Shown here: positions 1-12,239 of the stretch, piece by piece
How positions within the stretch are numbered: the first letter of the stretch is position 1
Layout of the letters: the number at the start of each line of letters is the position of its first letter
Program-made: the position numbers and the translations under genes
Notes under the pieces: generated by a model
Told to the model about the DNA's origin: nothing
Databases searched by the model: none
Seen by the model: only the letters and a program-made list of their open reading frames with translations
Source: Gyrodactylus bullatarudis
Lineage: Eukaryota; Platyhelminthes; Monogenea; Gyrodactylidea; Gyrodactylidae
Assembly: GCA_012064415.1 (NCBI GenBank)
Contig: SSNU01000145.1
Span: forward strand, 111,474-175,473
Length of the DNA stretch: 64,000 bases
Direction of reading: 5' to 3'

Positions 1-1770
1 AGATAGATTTAATAATAAAAGTTGAGTATATAGAATTTCAGGGGAAGGAAATTTTCAAATTTAATACAAAAAGATAATAAACTACTCATAGATTCTATCT
101 TCTTCCAATTAACTCTCTTTCGACGCCAAAACTAAACGAATAACATTTAAAATTTAAAAGAAATTCCGCTTGATCGATCTGTTTACTAATCAGTGATTAG
201 TAATCACTTTTCAACCTCAACATTGTACCACTTTTCCTGATAGAATTATTAAACTAACAAAAAATATAGACCTGATAGAATAGATCTAATTCAGACAGGA
301 AAATAGTAATTTTTTGCATTATATTCCGGGGACTACTTAATAATTCCAACAGTAGTCTTAACTTGAAGTGTCTACAACACCTAGTTAATGTATGAAGATG
401 GGAATTTATGATTTTAACAAAGTCAAAAGATTAGTATGAACTGATTTGGAGTGTCATTTAGATATGCCGCAACAAAATTTATCTTAGCAAACAAAGTGAT
501 AAAAAGCTTTCGCCTATCTGATCAGTTAATGGAGCATAGTTTTTATATTCTAGAATCATTTCTAAGAAAATTACCCTTATCTCAAGCTATAGAAGTTAGG
601 CAATTGTATTTTTGAATGGAAACTATTAAAACAGTTTAAAAAAAACTAAATTTTCTCTGAGTAATGAACTCTTACAGTTTTCAGTAGGGTTGTAGATTTT
701 ACAAAAAGTTGATACAAATTTAAAGAAAAAAATATTAATTTTTCAGATTTCACGAGAAATAGTGTTTATTTGAATTTCCTGAATTATTTCGAGTTGAATC
801 AGCATGATATCTTTTAAAATAACTTCCTCGAAAAATACTCGTGATTAGTCTAGAAGATTCAATTATATAAGATTCAAAATCCCTGACATAACAAGAAGAT
901 CTTTTTGCTCAGACAATTTGAGCCAAGTAGTTAGCGAGTCTCTGACGAAAGATGGCATAGAATTAGTCATCTATTGAAACTATATCAGAGATCTCGAGTA
1001 GATAAGCGTTGTCCGATTGATCAGTCTCATTCAACGTAATAGAAAATACTCTACAATTATAATAATTTATTCTGTCTTGTCTCTAATACTTCGTTTGTTT
1101 GATCGGATTTGATGAGATACTTCTCATCCCCTTTCCAATGATCAATGGAAATCTATTTTAAAATTCTTGGCTTATTTACAAACTTTATTCTTACTGTATA
1201 TAGTTGGACAAATCAATCTATCGTGTATAGTTTGATAAGATATCATTCATCATTCTGATAACTATAATCCAAATACAATTGTATTTCAGACTTGTCTTGC
1301 CTGGGCATTCTCTTGAAGAAAATAGCTGAGGTATATTGGAAAGAGGGGAAAACTATCTTTTCGATGTTATATGGTGATCTAGTTCAACCCTTCATGGCCA
1401 TATTGTTGGAGTCACAAAACTTTCTAGAGCAATAATTTGAACTGAAAGATACATACAGTTCTATTTTCACCCCCTGATTAGAAAGGAAATTTATTCATTG
1501 ATGCTAACCAGAGTTACTTGAAGAAAGGTGAAAATTTAGTCAAATATTTAAAACGTCTTTTTGAAAACTTATTTAAAAATAACTGTAGATTTCAACTATG
1601 CATTTTTCAAAGAAAGACCCATTTTTCAAATTTTGAGTTTGAACTTGGGATAGGGTCCTGCAGAATTCTAAATTTCAGAATGTTTCATAGCTCGGAAACA
1701 TAAAAATCTTGCAGCAATATCTTGATGAAACTTTTTCCAAGTCTACTCACAGTTTATTACTACGTTAAGA
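1..1770. other. Intergenic AT-rich stretch with a palindromic-element stub
   Basis: No open frame here has recognisable similarity or convincing exon structure. Positions about 391-420 carry the words TATGAAGATGGGAATTTATG followed by ATTTTAACA, which is the arm of the palindromic family seen complete at 4390-4937. It is a stub without a partner arm. The rest is unassigned. Confidence 0.5.
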
Positions 1771-1789
1771 CTATGGGAGTATTAAATGA

Positions 1790-1945
1790 TGCCAGACTAA
1801 CGGGAGACTACACTGGCAAGAAGGGATTCCTAGTTCGAATCCTAATAAGGATGAAACGCGTCTACATATGCCATCGTGAGTTGAATGTTATATATAATAT
1901 TCTCATGGTATTGACACTTTCTAGTCCAATTTGTAACACTTAAGG
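1790..1945 (+). repeat. SINE-like dispersed repeat, copy A
   Basis: The right half (about 1855-1940: CGCGTCTACATATGCCAT, then GTGAGTTGAATGTTATAT, then ATTGACACTTTCTAGTCC) matches 9773-9862 with scattered differences. Just upstream lies GTTCGAATCCT, which resembles an RNA polymerase III B box as found in tRNA-derived SINEs. No complete tRNA fold can be drawn. The repeat relationship is seen directly; the SINE label is inference. Confidence 0.4.
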
Positions 1946-2910
1946 GATAATTACAAAAACAAATGGAATACATATTTTATATTTTACAAATGGATAGACT
2001 ATTGCCAATTTGACAAGATATTTGAATCATTCAGATTTTCAATAACACAATATTTGAAATCTCCGCTATACATGATCTTCATACAAGAAGAAGTGTTGAA
2101 AAATATTCTTACAAAATCATCTACATTGGCTTTTCACTGAATATTGAAGCAGCACAAATATGCTCGCACAGGTATCCTTCTATTTTGGGTTGGCTACAGG
2201 AACTATTGTTAGCAGTTAAATCAACATTTTTTAATATTTTGCTTGAATTTTTTCCCACTCTAAAGATATTATCATCACCTGATGGGTTTAAATAGCTTGA
2301 TAGAGTAATCGTGAAGAGCGATCTTAACGTCAGCTACGCCTCGGGAAGAACAAGAATATAAAATACCAATATATTCTTTTAAATGAGGAATTTCCATTTG
2401 TTAATGAAAATAGGCAATGGTCTATCCATTTGTTTTTGTTATTATCCCAAAATTTAATTGTGAGAAGGAGTTAGATTTCTTCTTTAGATAGTCGGGTAGC
2501 AATTTTCTAACTTTAATCGGTTGTTTTATGATGTGGAAAGAATTTTTTCTGCAATAAAGATTTCTACATCATCTATTTTGAGATATAAAACCTTTTCAAT
2601 CGTGTATTGTTAGAAAGAGAGAACAGGTTTCAGCAATTAATTTGCATTTTATCATCTAGCTAGTTAACGATTTACAATCGATAATCCTTTCATTTTTCTT
2701 CATGAAAGGATTCTAGATTTCATTCAGGGAGAACCCTGAAGATAGATCTATTGAACCTCTGAAAAAGTTCAACCTCCTCATAACCAAAGGTTTCTAATAA
2801 TTTCTTTACTTCCCTGGAGCTATCCAATTATTCTCTGTCTAAAAATCAGAAAATCTAGAGAATTGTTGCCGGTTCAATTTCAAAATAAAAAAAATTTAAC
2901 AAGAACTTCA

Positions 2911-3690
2911 ATTCTCAGATATGGACAAAAGGAAAACAAGCCTGTTCTTTTTTTGTCAACTCTTTTATCCTGATTTGAAAGAAAAAATTCCAAATATGCC
3001 AGAGGTAATTACTAGGGCCTCAAAAATAGTAATAGATAAAATAAAAAATCTCATAAACTGAAGAATAAGAAGAAAATAGTCATTTGAAGAAAATTTAAGA
3101 GATTCTGAGTAAAAATCAGTAATTCAGAGTAAATTCTTGCAAAATTTAGGATTTTTTGTTAAATTTTAAATTCTATGGAATAATTTTTGACTTGCTATCA
3201 GCTTACATAGGGTTCTGAACCCATTAAACCCTTTCAAACGAAAAGTCGTTTAACCAATAAAAATGATAGAATTCCAGAACTCTGATTAGTTAACAAAATA
3301 TAATCCAATAGAATTTCAGTAACATGAAAAAATTTCGTTTTTCCTACTGGCTCTATCTGAATGGGTGCAAAGGGTTCGGAACGCTAAGCTTACACGATGA
3401 AATACTGCTAGCTCAGGAATCTCTAGTTAACCATTCATCAATAATTTTGGTTGGTCGTTTACTAGTTTTGTCTAGTTTACTGGTAAAGAATTTATTAGGG
3501 GGAACTGATCTTAACTTCAGCAGGCAGATTTTTTCTTCAGATTATTGCAATTCAGTCAGTCTTTTGTCTAGAGTAAAAATAGACCAAATAGTACCTTTAT
3601 GAGACACTAATTATTACAATTCAACTAAAGGAGGTGTATTTCTAGTTGGAAACTATTCCTGTGGAGGAAAGACGTAACGAAGAGAGTTTT
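2911..3690 (+). pseudogene. piggyBac transposase relic (two short blocks)
   Basis: At 2911-2970 the frame reads ILRYGQKENKPVLFLSTLLS, matching LLRYGQKKNRPVILLSSLHT of the better preserved piggyBac relic at 18785-19497. At 3609-3690 it reads NYYNSTKGGV, then NYSCGGKT, a stop and RR, matching YYNSTKGGVDTLDQ and NYSGKRGTRRWP of the same relic. In an intact DDE_Tnp_1_7 domain these blocks are about 15 residues apart; here about 640 bp of AT-rich DNA separates them. The gene has therefore been interrupted or badly decayed, and it cannot encode a transposase. The short frame beginning at 3324 falls in the intervening DNA and is not considered real. Confidence 0.75.
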
Positions 3691-4389
3691 TTAAAGGTAC
3701 TTTTTAAGCAGCTATCTGGATTATGTTCTCAAAGAACTGGATTAGGCCAAAGATAAGAAATCGGAAATTGAAAAAATCTACCCCTAGCTAGCCTGTTTTT
3801 CTGAGCATAATGACCGTCTGAAAAAAAACATAATTTAAATAATAATACAAGATAATCTTGGAAAAGCTTGGATTGATGTGAAGAAAACGAATGCTTGTTC
3901 AAATCATTTCGGAAATTCTATCATCTGAAGTGCCTTTTTTATATTCTTGCACGAGGATTGTCTAATCAATCAGAGATCAGTTATCGGAGATGATATCGAG
4001 CAGAAATTTCAAGGCAACAGTTTCTTCATATCAATCAACTTTAAATTTCATGAATAAAGTGAAGTAAGAGTAGATTTTAGGAATTCAATTTTGGTAATTT
4101 TGAAATGCCCAACCGTAAAAGTAATTCAATGGTGTAAAATATTTCGAATCGGGTAAAAATTAATAAAAACATATTTCCAAATCCTGCAGTTTTATAGATG
4201 ATCTGACTACTTACGAGTGAACTTTTTTATTCTATAGGTTACTGTTTGATTTTCATATTTTTTTATAACATAAATAAAGAATGCAACACCTTTTGAGGAA
4301 AAATATTTTTTTGATAAAATGAGAATTAAGAAATTTTTCTGTCTATACAGTTAATTACACACGTGATGGCTCACTGGATGAATATTAGG

Positions 4390-4937
4390 CTAGTTAATAT
4401 GAAGATGGGAATTGATGATTTTTTACAAAATTCTTATTTTTTTCATCAAGAAATCGAATTTGATCAAGATTTTTTGGAATCAAGACCATGAGGCCCTCTT
4501 TCACGGTACGGAGAAAAAATTAAAAAAAAAATCAATTTTTAAGAAAAATACGTCAAATTTTAAATCTTGAAGTAGCGCCAAATTCCCATTTTTTTGAACT
4601 TTGAGTTGAAAATTTTTGTTGGTTTCCATGTGAGAGAGTGATCAAAAGTTGATTCTTAGGATCACGATTAGTCAAAGAAATTAAATATGCTGAATCTGGT
4701 TTTAAATCGTGTCAAAATCAAATTTTGATTTTTTCATCATTTTCCCTACTTGAAAGTCGATGAAAGATCCTTGAAATCAACTTTTGATCACTCTCTCACA
4801 TGGAAACCAACAAAAATTTTCAACTCAAAGAGGGCCTCATGATCTAGATCCCAAAAAATCTTGATCAAATTCGATTTCTTGATGAAAAAAATAAGAATTT
4901 TGTAAAAATCATAAATTCCCATCTTCATATTAACTAG
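4390..4937. repeat. Palindromic (foldback) MITE, family 1, complete copy
   Basis: The element begins CTAGTTAATATGAAGATGGG and ends with its reverse complement (CCCATCTTCATATTAACTAG). The arms continue inward for well over 150 bp: ATTTCTTGATGAAAAAA on the right mirrors the sequence after 4437, and GTGAGAGAGTGATCAAAAGT mirrors the sequence before 4800. It has no coding capacity. Only the ends, not a transposase, mark it as mobile. Partial relatives lie at 391-420, 26225-26335, 32556-32600, 37577-37912 and 50203-50277. If transcribed it would fold into a long hairpin. Confidence 0.8.
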
Positions 4938-5687
4938 CTTTATTTCCTACAAAAATTATATTGATACCTCTCTGCTCCTCTTCAGGTGACCAATAATATG
5001 CATGAAAACCAACAACCAATAGGTTTCGAGTAACCCATTTTTCCCTTTAAAGATAGGTTTTGCAAATTATCGATTTTAAGCCAAGGGGAATTTCTGATCA
5101 AGCTTAAAATAGACGCTTCTTATGATATATAGAACGTAAGGTCTCAAAATTTACACGTTTTTTCACGTAGTAGTCAAAGAATTCATTGACAAACGAGCTT
5201 CCTATTTCATTCTTAAGGGAATTGAAAAATCAAACTTTTTCTGTTGAATGTAAGAGGATTGAAACTTTGGGTTTATTATGTCACTGTGTAAGGAACATGA
5301 TCGAATGAAAACTCAATCAAATTCTATTTCAATCGTCTACATTTCTAGTCCAAAAATTTTCGAAAAAGAAAATCCAAAGCCATACTCAAAGCCATTATTT
5401 TTTTTAATTTTTCTCTGTCACTCTAAAATTTTTGTCACACCTGTTGTCTGACAAGAAAACATGATACTAATTTTATTCATCTAAAATAGTTGAACGACTT
5501 CTCGCGAGTTATCACCGTTGAAAGGGTGCACTTCAATGGACTGATGGTTTTATTTAGACTAAAATTATTCTTTAATTGACAACCTGTTACATCACCAACA
5601 CCCATTTTAAAGTTGAAGAAGAATTTCGTTCAAAGTTCATTCAGATATCTCTAGGGCAAGATGTGGACTTCTCTGCATCAAATCTTA
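4938..5687. other. Unassigned AT-rich stretch
   Basis: I see no gene or repeat here that I can support. It separates the palindromic element from the Penelope-like relic. Confidence 0.4.
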
Positions 5688-6451
5688 GATGTCAAACTAA
5701 CTAGGGAGGTGGACTGGACAATTCTAAGAAATATCTACAAGAAGAAGACTGATAATGGAAATATCTCCATTTTGCCAGTTTCAGTCCTCTATCTCACAAA
5801 GTTGGCTTATTAATTGGTCTAGGAAAGAGGATAAGAAGAATTGCTAGTCCAGAGGAATGGCCAAAAGAAATAGAAGAGTCAAAATTACGTCATTCTACGT
5901 TTAAATGAGAATGGTTATCCCAACAGATTTGTAGACAAATTCATCAATATGATGATGTAGATGAAAGGGTCGACAGAGATGAAGGAGAGAAGACAACCAT
6001 CTTCATGAAACTTAATTTTAAAGGTGATGGTTTCAGTAATGATGTAAGGAGACGACTGGTTAATCTTTTTGATCAACATTATGATAATAAACAATTTAAA
6101 ACCCAGAGATTATTCAGTTTGATTCATAAGGATTTACTAAAACCTGAAGAAAAGATTCTTTTAATTTACGAATTCCAATGTGACTGTGGAGCTTCCTATA
6201 TCAGACGTATTATTAGGAAATTGTCAACTAGGTCAAATGATCATCTAAAGAAGGATACAGCAGTGACAAGACATATCAAACAGGAAAATCATGAGGCTTC
6301 GATTTCTAATTTCTCAGTTTTGTATAAAAATGCGGATGATGACAGCACGAATTTGTGGGTGAAGAAAAATTTTTCCATCAACCACTTCAAGCCAAATCTG
6401 TGTGTTCAGAAAAACTACTCTTATAACCTTCAATTACCCTGGCCTATGTGA
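5688..6451 (+). pseudogene. Penelope-like retroelement 3' end (RT tail plus GIY-YIG endonuclease), decayed
   Basis: Penelope-like elements encode a reverse transcriptase followed by a GIY-YIG endonuclease. Here 5688-6004 contains RT-tail remnants (IYKKKTDNG, then after a stop IGLGKRIRRIASPEEWPKEI). From 6005 a 148-codon open frame reads MKLNFKGDGFSNDVRRRLVN, then LIYEFQCDCGASYIRRI and a C-terminal NLCVQKNYSYNLQLPWP. The better copy at 56868-57597 has YIGRT where this one has YIRRI, so the Gly and Thr of the second half-motif are lost. The upstream RT carries stops. The 3' UTR ends around TTGGTGTTTTTTTAGCTCAC, a terminus shared with the copies at 12.9 and 29.1 kb. This is a 5'-truncated dead copy. 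Confidence 0.8.
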
Positions 6452-6499
6452 GCTTTTTCAACTTCTATTCACTGTTGCTAATTATAATTATTGGTGTTT

Positions 6500-7171
6500 T
6501 TTTAGCTCACATTATGTTCTTATATTTTTCTTTACTCTTCAATGAATTTAAAACACTTTGAGCATCGAATCTGATAAATATAATTATAATCAAGAAGTAT
6601 TAAAAAACCTAGATAAATACTAATCTTGTCCTTGTTCTGTTTATCTCATACTCAGAATTTAAATCGGCAAAGCATGGCGAAAAGACATGGAAATATCCCA
6701 AAGATTTTTTTTCGTTAAAAGGAAAATTATATTTAAATGTATAAATGTGTAGAGATAGCATGAAATATAAAAATAAAATCTGGTTTGGTTTAAATTGATA
6801 TAATAAAATCTGAGTTCATGGAGCAAATATAAAAATAGAAAATAAACAAATAAGCCTTTCGAGTAAATTCCCTGATCATTTTGGGAACCTTAATGTTGAT
6901 AGGAGTAAAGAAGACTCTTAGAATAGTCTAATTTAGATCTTATATGTGACATAGCAATTACATTCAGATATTTTGTATTTATTTCAACAATTCAATTAGC
7001 TTCACCCTCAAGTTTTCATCGTATGTTTCTAGCTTTAGACAGAAATAGTTTATCCATAAGACTTTTATCACTTATACTCGATTGAAAATGCCATAAGAAA
7101 AATATATTTTAGCTTTTCATCCTGTTAATTTCAGCACAAAGTTAATGTTTCGATTGTAACCAGTTCATAAG
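6500..7171. other. Unassigned AT-rich stretch
   Basis: Nothing supportable beyond the end of the Penelope-like 3' UTR. Confidence 0.4.
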
Positions 7172-7508
7172 CCTAATTGACATGAAGACGAGCCTAATTA
7201 CAAAAAACTCAATATTTTTCTCCGGAAAGTCAGGAAAAAATTCGTTTTTCGAACTTCATCATAAAATGAGCAGATAAGTAGTGGAAATTAAGAAAAATTA
7301 TGTCTAATGCTCATCTCGAATATCAGTACTTAACTGCTTCAAATCTTTGAAATCGATAGAAATTTTGGATTCGAAAGTTGAAAAAGTTCCACAACTTATA
7401 GGCTCATTTTATGATGAAGTTCGAAAAACGAATTTTTTCCTGACTTTCCGGAAAAAAGTATTGAGTTTTTTGTAAAAAAAGTAAATTCTCGTCTTCATGT
7501 CAATCAGG
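7172..7508. repeat. Palindromic MITE, family 3, complete hairpin
   Basis: It starts CCTAATTGACATGAAGACGA and ends in the imperfect inverse TCGTCTTCATGTCAATCAGG. The arms pair over about 110 bp: CTCCGGAAAGTCAGG and AAAAAATTCGTTTTTCGAAC on the left mirror GTTCGAAAAACGAATTTTTT and CCTGACTTTCCGG on the right. The centre holds ATCTCGAATATCAG, also found in the copies at 12240-12725 and 36955-37425. It has no coding content. Confidence 0.8.
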
Positions 7509-8195
7509 TTTATATAGCAATTTATGAATCAGTTGTTTTATAAATCATTAAAATTTTCCTGGAAATCGATAATTTGCAAAATCAAAGAAGCAAAAATGGA
7601 ATGAGTGCTTTGTTACTTCCCTTTTGAGCCGAGGAAAGAGTTTAGAAGATCAAATTTTTGAAATTTAAATATAAAAAGTGCACTTTTTTTTCAAATAAAA
7701 AAGTTAAAACGCGCTCCATTGTTTTGTACATTAACCCTAGGTTTTAGTTCTAATTTTATATTTTTTTTTATTCTGAATTAGCATAAATTTATTCTTTAAG
7801 ATAACGAAAATTCATGGTAATTGATAAATAAGAGATAGACGAGGCATTGTAAAATATGCTAATTTCAATTCTTTTTTCTTTTGTAAGCGTCTACTCCTAC
7901 CCCCTCCCCCTTAATTGGTACACAAGCTAACACGTAGTGACAAGAGCAATAACCAATTAAAGTCTTCTCAAAAAGTCTACAACCAAAGTAATGGAAAAGT
8001 TATCTTTCTCTGTGTGACAACAGATTAAAGAGTACTTCCAAGAGTTTGATTGACCAGAAGAAGCTTCTTCTAGAATACGATTAAAAACGATAATTCTTGA
8101 TAAAGTTTTTTAATGTTCATTTAAAATTTAACTGATTCTCAGCATGTCAAGATCAGAGAATAAAAGTAACCACATTCAAATAGTATTATAACAAA

Positions 8196-8240
8196 CCTTT
8201 TGAGTGTCATTTTGAGAGAATACTAGATAAATGTTTTCAT
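8196..8240 (+). repeat. Solo terminal repeat of the IS630/Tc1-like element
   Basis: ACCTTTTGAGTGTCATTTTG followed by AGAGAATACTAGATAA matches the two terminal repeats of the nested element at 32603-36262 (ACCTTTTGCAAGTCATTTTG and its inverse). No second repeat or coding sequence is adjacent. Confidence 0.55.
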
Positions 8241-8255
8241 TATCAAAAAATACAG

Positions 8256-8345
8256 CTATTCTCGATGAATTTGGGAATCTACGATTTTTACAAAAGTAAG
8301 AAAAAATGAGATTTATGTTAAAATCATAGATTCCCAACTTTATGT
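8256..8345. repeat. Miniature palindrome related to MITE family 2
   Basis: TGGGAATCTACGATTTTTAC at the left is mirrored by AAAATCATAGATTCCCA at the right, with about 35 bp between. The same leading words (CTATTCTCGATGAATTTGGG) recur at 24540. It is a collapsed version of the family whose full copy is at 37920-38584. Confidence 0.6.
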
Positions 8346-9039
8346 AATACAGTTTTTTTCTTCTTTTAAGAGACGGATGAAATTCTCATGCAATAATAAT
8401 GACCAAAAAATAGATGGAACTGAACTAACCAAAACTTTTAAATTAAAGATAAATGGAATCTCATCCAAGCGTAAGAATAAATTAATTTTGATTATACCAA
8501 GAGAGACATTTGATTTGAGCACTATACTTTTCCTCATAAGGAATATTTTAACTTGAAAAAGTGTGTTCAAAATATATCCACCTAGTTACAGTCATTTTAA
8601 TGCGAAGTTAGTGGACAGATTCCCAAGATAAGAATGATTGAAGGTGTAATTATCAAATGAGTTTCTCAAAATTAGTGTACATTTTCTCGAATTTAGCGGA
8701 CAGTTTTTCGAAATTTGTAAAGAAGCCTAACGTCATTAGTGGAATCCTTTTTTACAAGCTATTTTTGTAATAAATAGATAATTTATAATAACGAAAATTG
8801 CAGCCTTCAATGGTTCTTTTCTCAAACATTTCAGTTTACTCTCATGATATGAAGTAAAATCTTTTTTTTCCATTCTAGCCATAGGAATTTCAGCATTATT
8901 TTATGAAATCAAACTAATCCTTTTCCTTTTGTTAAAACTTTTAAAGTAAACTATGTAAGTACTGATATTTGAGTAAGTTCAGAAGTCGAGAAAAAGGTTG
9001 TTTCATTAACTTACACAACTTTTTAAAATCAAAAAATAA
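8346..9039. other. Unassigned AT-rich stretch
   Basis: I see no supportable gene. The minus-strand frame at 8340-8570 has no recognisable feature. Confidence 0.4.
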
Positions 9040-9290
9040 AAGTCGATTTTGTGAGCCTATAGACGCCCAAACTACCCAATCGATTATAATGAAATTTTAA
9101 CCAGTGGTAGATAACCCCACGGACCATGTTCGTAGCGAAAAAAATCTTTAAATTTGTCTTCAGTTGAGCCGTGTTCTCGATCAGAACCGAAAAAGTGTCT
9201 CACCAATCAGATGGCACCGTTTTTGTTAACACGTAAGCTTGCTTCTCATTGGTCCAATTTTAGTGTATTTTTCCTCTTCATAGCTAGTTT
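9040..9290 (+). repeat. Dispersed repeat, inverted relative at 58670-58920
   Basis: Words such as GTGAGCCTATAGACGCC, ACCAGTGGTAGATAACCCCA and CGGACCATGTT reappear reverse-complemented at 58810-58920 (TTGGCGTCTATTGGCTCAC, GGTTAGCTACCACTGGTTAA). The match continues through CACCAATCAGATGGC and CATTGGTCCAATTTTAGT. There is no coding content. It is probably an old mobile element whose ends I cannot define. Confidence 0.65.
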
Positions 9291-9769
9291 TCTTTAATTC
9301 CATTGAAAAGTTTATTGTTCTTCGGCCTTGTGTGAAGATTATAGCTTTTCGAATTCAAGTCTTATTCTTGAAAAAATTTAATTTTTGGTTCAACAGAAAA
9401 TTCAATTTAGGGGATATTTTTGCATCAACCAATGAGAAACAACCGAAATTCCTGAATGCTACACATTTCCTATCAAGTCCTATACTTTCCTCTTGTGCTC
9501 TGTATTTTTTACCGAGCTTATGCACCCTTTTGATCGATATTTAATTCCTAAGAGTCTCTGGACCCTGTATAACTCTAGTAACTGATTTACTTTCTATAGT
9601 CTGTAAAATATTAAATGAAATATTCAAAAGTATAAACTAGCAGACCTTGTTCTAACACTACTTGTATATATGTTACCGTTAATCCTGTTACTATTGATAA
9701 TTATCCGTTATAACGGAATGGTTTGTAAAACTTGTTACTCGGTAACAAGATTAACATCCAAGTTAGTGG

Positions 9770-9865
9770 ACAAACGCGTCTACATCTGCCAATGTGAGTT
9801 GAATATTATTTGACTCTCTTATGGAATTGACACTTGCTTATCCGAATTTCTAACATCTAGGTGTG
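9770..9865 (+). repeat. SINE-like dispersed repeat, copy B
   Basis: It starts AACGCGTCTACATCTGCCA and carries GTGAGTTGAATATTAT and ATTGACACTTGCT, matching 1853-1940 in the same orientation. The region with the B-box-like word in copy A is not present here. Confidence 0.5.
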
Positions 9866-11722
9866 AGAAGACAATCTCCATCAAGTTAGAGTTCATATGA
9901 CCAGTGACCACGCTTTGCTAGTAGGTTAATTGTCTAAAAAGATTAACTGAAATCTTAAGACTACCTGATAGTAGCAATATTAATTCAGTCAGCCAAACTT
10001 ATTACTGAGTAGCAAGATCAAAGATAGTCTTTGTAATCTATTTAAATATCTTTATCAGACTTTGGTCCTGAATCCAAGGCTTCAAATAATACCTATAACT
10101 GCTAACTAGTGGGAGTTGTGACTCCAAAATCACATGAAATCGAATTATTATTAAAGCAAAACTATACTTTTATAGCTTCATGTTAGGAGATTTCCCCTTT
10201 CATCTGATTGTAAATTTTAGTTTTTTACGAAAGATTTGAATAATACCAGTTTTTAAATTAAATACATAGCTTATTTTATTATTCCAAATAGAGTTGTAGG
10301 ATATATATATCAATACAAAGCTTATTTTATGATCAGTGATCACCTATGGAAAAAAACATTATGTCGATGTAAGTGTAATCTTGATTCTTTTCCAAATTCA
10401 AACATTCAAATTAGGGTAATACAGAATTTTATTTTTCCCAAACAAAGTTCCATGCATTGATCAAATATTGATGTTTTAAAATCACAATGAATAGTTTTCA
10501 TGTTCATCTTTCAACATGTGAAAAAAGACTCAATTTTTACTATATAAGCATTCAAAATGTTGCAAAAAGTCCTTTCTCGTAGTGAAATTCATTGAATAAA
10601 TCTTGGTGCTCGTTCAAAAATTGTCACTTTTAAACTCGAAAACGCATGGTTTAATTGGAAAAAAAGGCTTAGTTTTCGATAATATTAAAAATAAGGCTCT
10701 AATTCAAATATATTTTCAAGCTTATCTTAACGGTTAAATGTCTCAAGATGTTTAGGCAGTTCTCAAATCCCTAGGAAAAGGTTTGATCCAAGAGAAATGT
10801 TACAAAACCATATCCAGAATCATTAGTTATCGAAACATCATTATATATGTAGTCATTTGAGAATAATCGAAAAAGTGTTTTTTTTAAATCTATCCCTAGT
10901 GTATAATCTGTACAGTGTATCATTTATTATTCAATTATCGTAGGATGACAGTAAAGTTGTTTATAATTTAATCAACTACCATTTTGCATTATGTATGAAA
11001 TTCCATTAGTTTTGATAGGAAAATAGGCCTACGTATCTCGGGAACGATATAATTTGAAATTCATCTCATCACTATCGGGAAGGGTAAATTTAAATAATTT
11101 ACTTCACTGATTTTGATCCTGACACTACTTTCAACGAAAAATCATTAATTTTCTCTTCTTATCATGATGAAGGTTCCATTAACTAGGATGAATTTGATTG
11201 GATAATCCCTTTTATTCCAATTGAATTTAGTTTTTATCAAAGAAACATTGAATAGAAAAGGTTTCCGAAAAATTTTCAATCTGACAGAAATATGGCGAAA
11301 TATAATATGTACCTATATCAGAGATTTGTAGCAATTAAATGCTGATTATGAGGAGGAAAAGTTTCCTGATAACCGAAGAATTTTGCTACTTTTTTCCTAT
11401 GAAAACATGAAACCCTTTCTTTCGAACAGGTTCCCCCTTCATATCATATATTTCAGATAAGATTCTTAATAATACTCATTGGTATAATAATATAATATTT
11501 TTCGAGAAATATGCTTTCGGAATTTCTGCCCTAATTATCCCTAAAATTTCAAAGTTGAGAAAATAAAATTTTTGTTTTTTTTTCAAAACATCTCTCAGAT
11601 GTTTCTTTTCTTATAAGAATAATTATTAATACAAAACCTCGTTGGACTCTATCATCGTGGAATTCAAAAGATAACTTTATTCCTACTTTCCGGGGAAAAG
11701 GCCAGAGTTTTTGGCTAATTTA
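9866..11722. other. Unassigned AT-rich stretch
   Basis: No open frame, RNA gene or repeat boundary that I can support. Confidence 0.4.
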
Positions 11723-11830
11723 TAGGACATTTGCCCCCTCTTGTTTTCAGTAATTTTTCTGAATGACAAAGAGACCAAGGGCTTCTTAACATCGATGAAA
11801 GGAAAACGAATCCCTTGCGGAGAGTTTTCA
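11723..11830 (+). repeat. G/C-ended MITE, truncated copy
   Basis: It starts TA-TAGGACATTTGCCCCCTC and continues TTGTTTTCAGTAATTTTTCT, then CATCGATGAAAGGAAAACG and AATCCCTTGCGG. This matches the complete 163-bp copy at 50004-50166, and the inverted copy at 21893-22036. The right terminal repeat is missing. Confidence 0.7.
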
Positions 11831-12239
11831 TGTCAATTAGCTATAATCCCAACACCAGCAGGAATCGTCATTGTTTCAATTTGAAGAAAAAAGTCATTCT
11901 AAAGAAAGTCTTATCTGCAGACTTTAATGAAGGATTTAAGTTAAAGAGAAAGGGATAAAAGGATTAGCTATGAATGTAAGGAAATGGTGTTGCAGGAAAT
12001 TTTTCTTCCTCAAAAAAAGAAGTGGCATTAGTTTTGTTTCCTTTCAAAACGTGGCCAAAAAAGAGCTATGGTATAAAATGAAGATTTATAGTTTAAAAAG
12101 ATCTCGATTTTAGTCATTCGATGAATTTAAGTAAGTAATTTCTGAGTAAGATCTTATCAGAATAGAATAGGTTCGTTCCGATTGTCAAAAATGAGCAAAT
12201 CTAAACAAAATAACCAGTTTTTGTTATTTTAAACTTATT
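11831..12239. other. Unassigned AT-rich stretch
   Basis: I see nothing in it. Confidence 0.4.

Noticed and set aside
1820..1840. tRNA gene suggested by GTTCGAATCCT
   Set aside because: No D arm, anticodon arm or acceptor stem can be paired around it.
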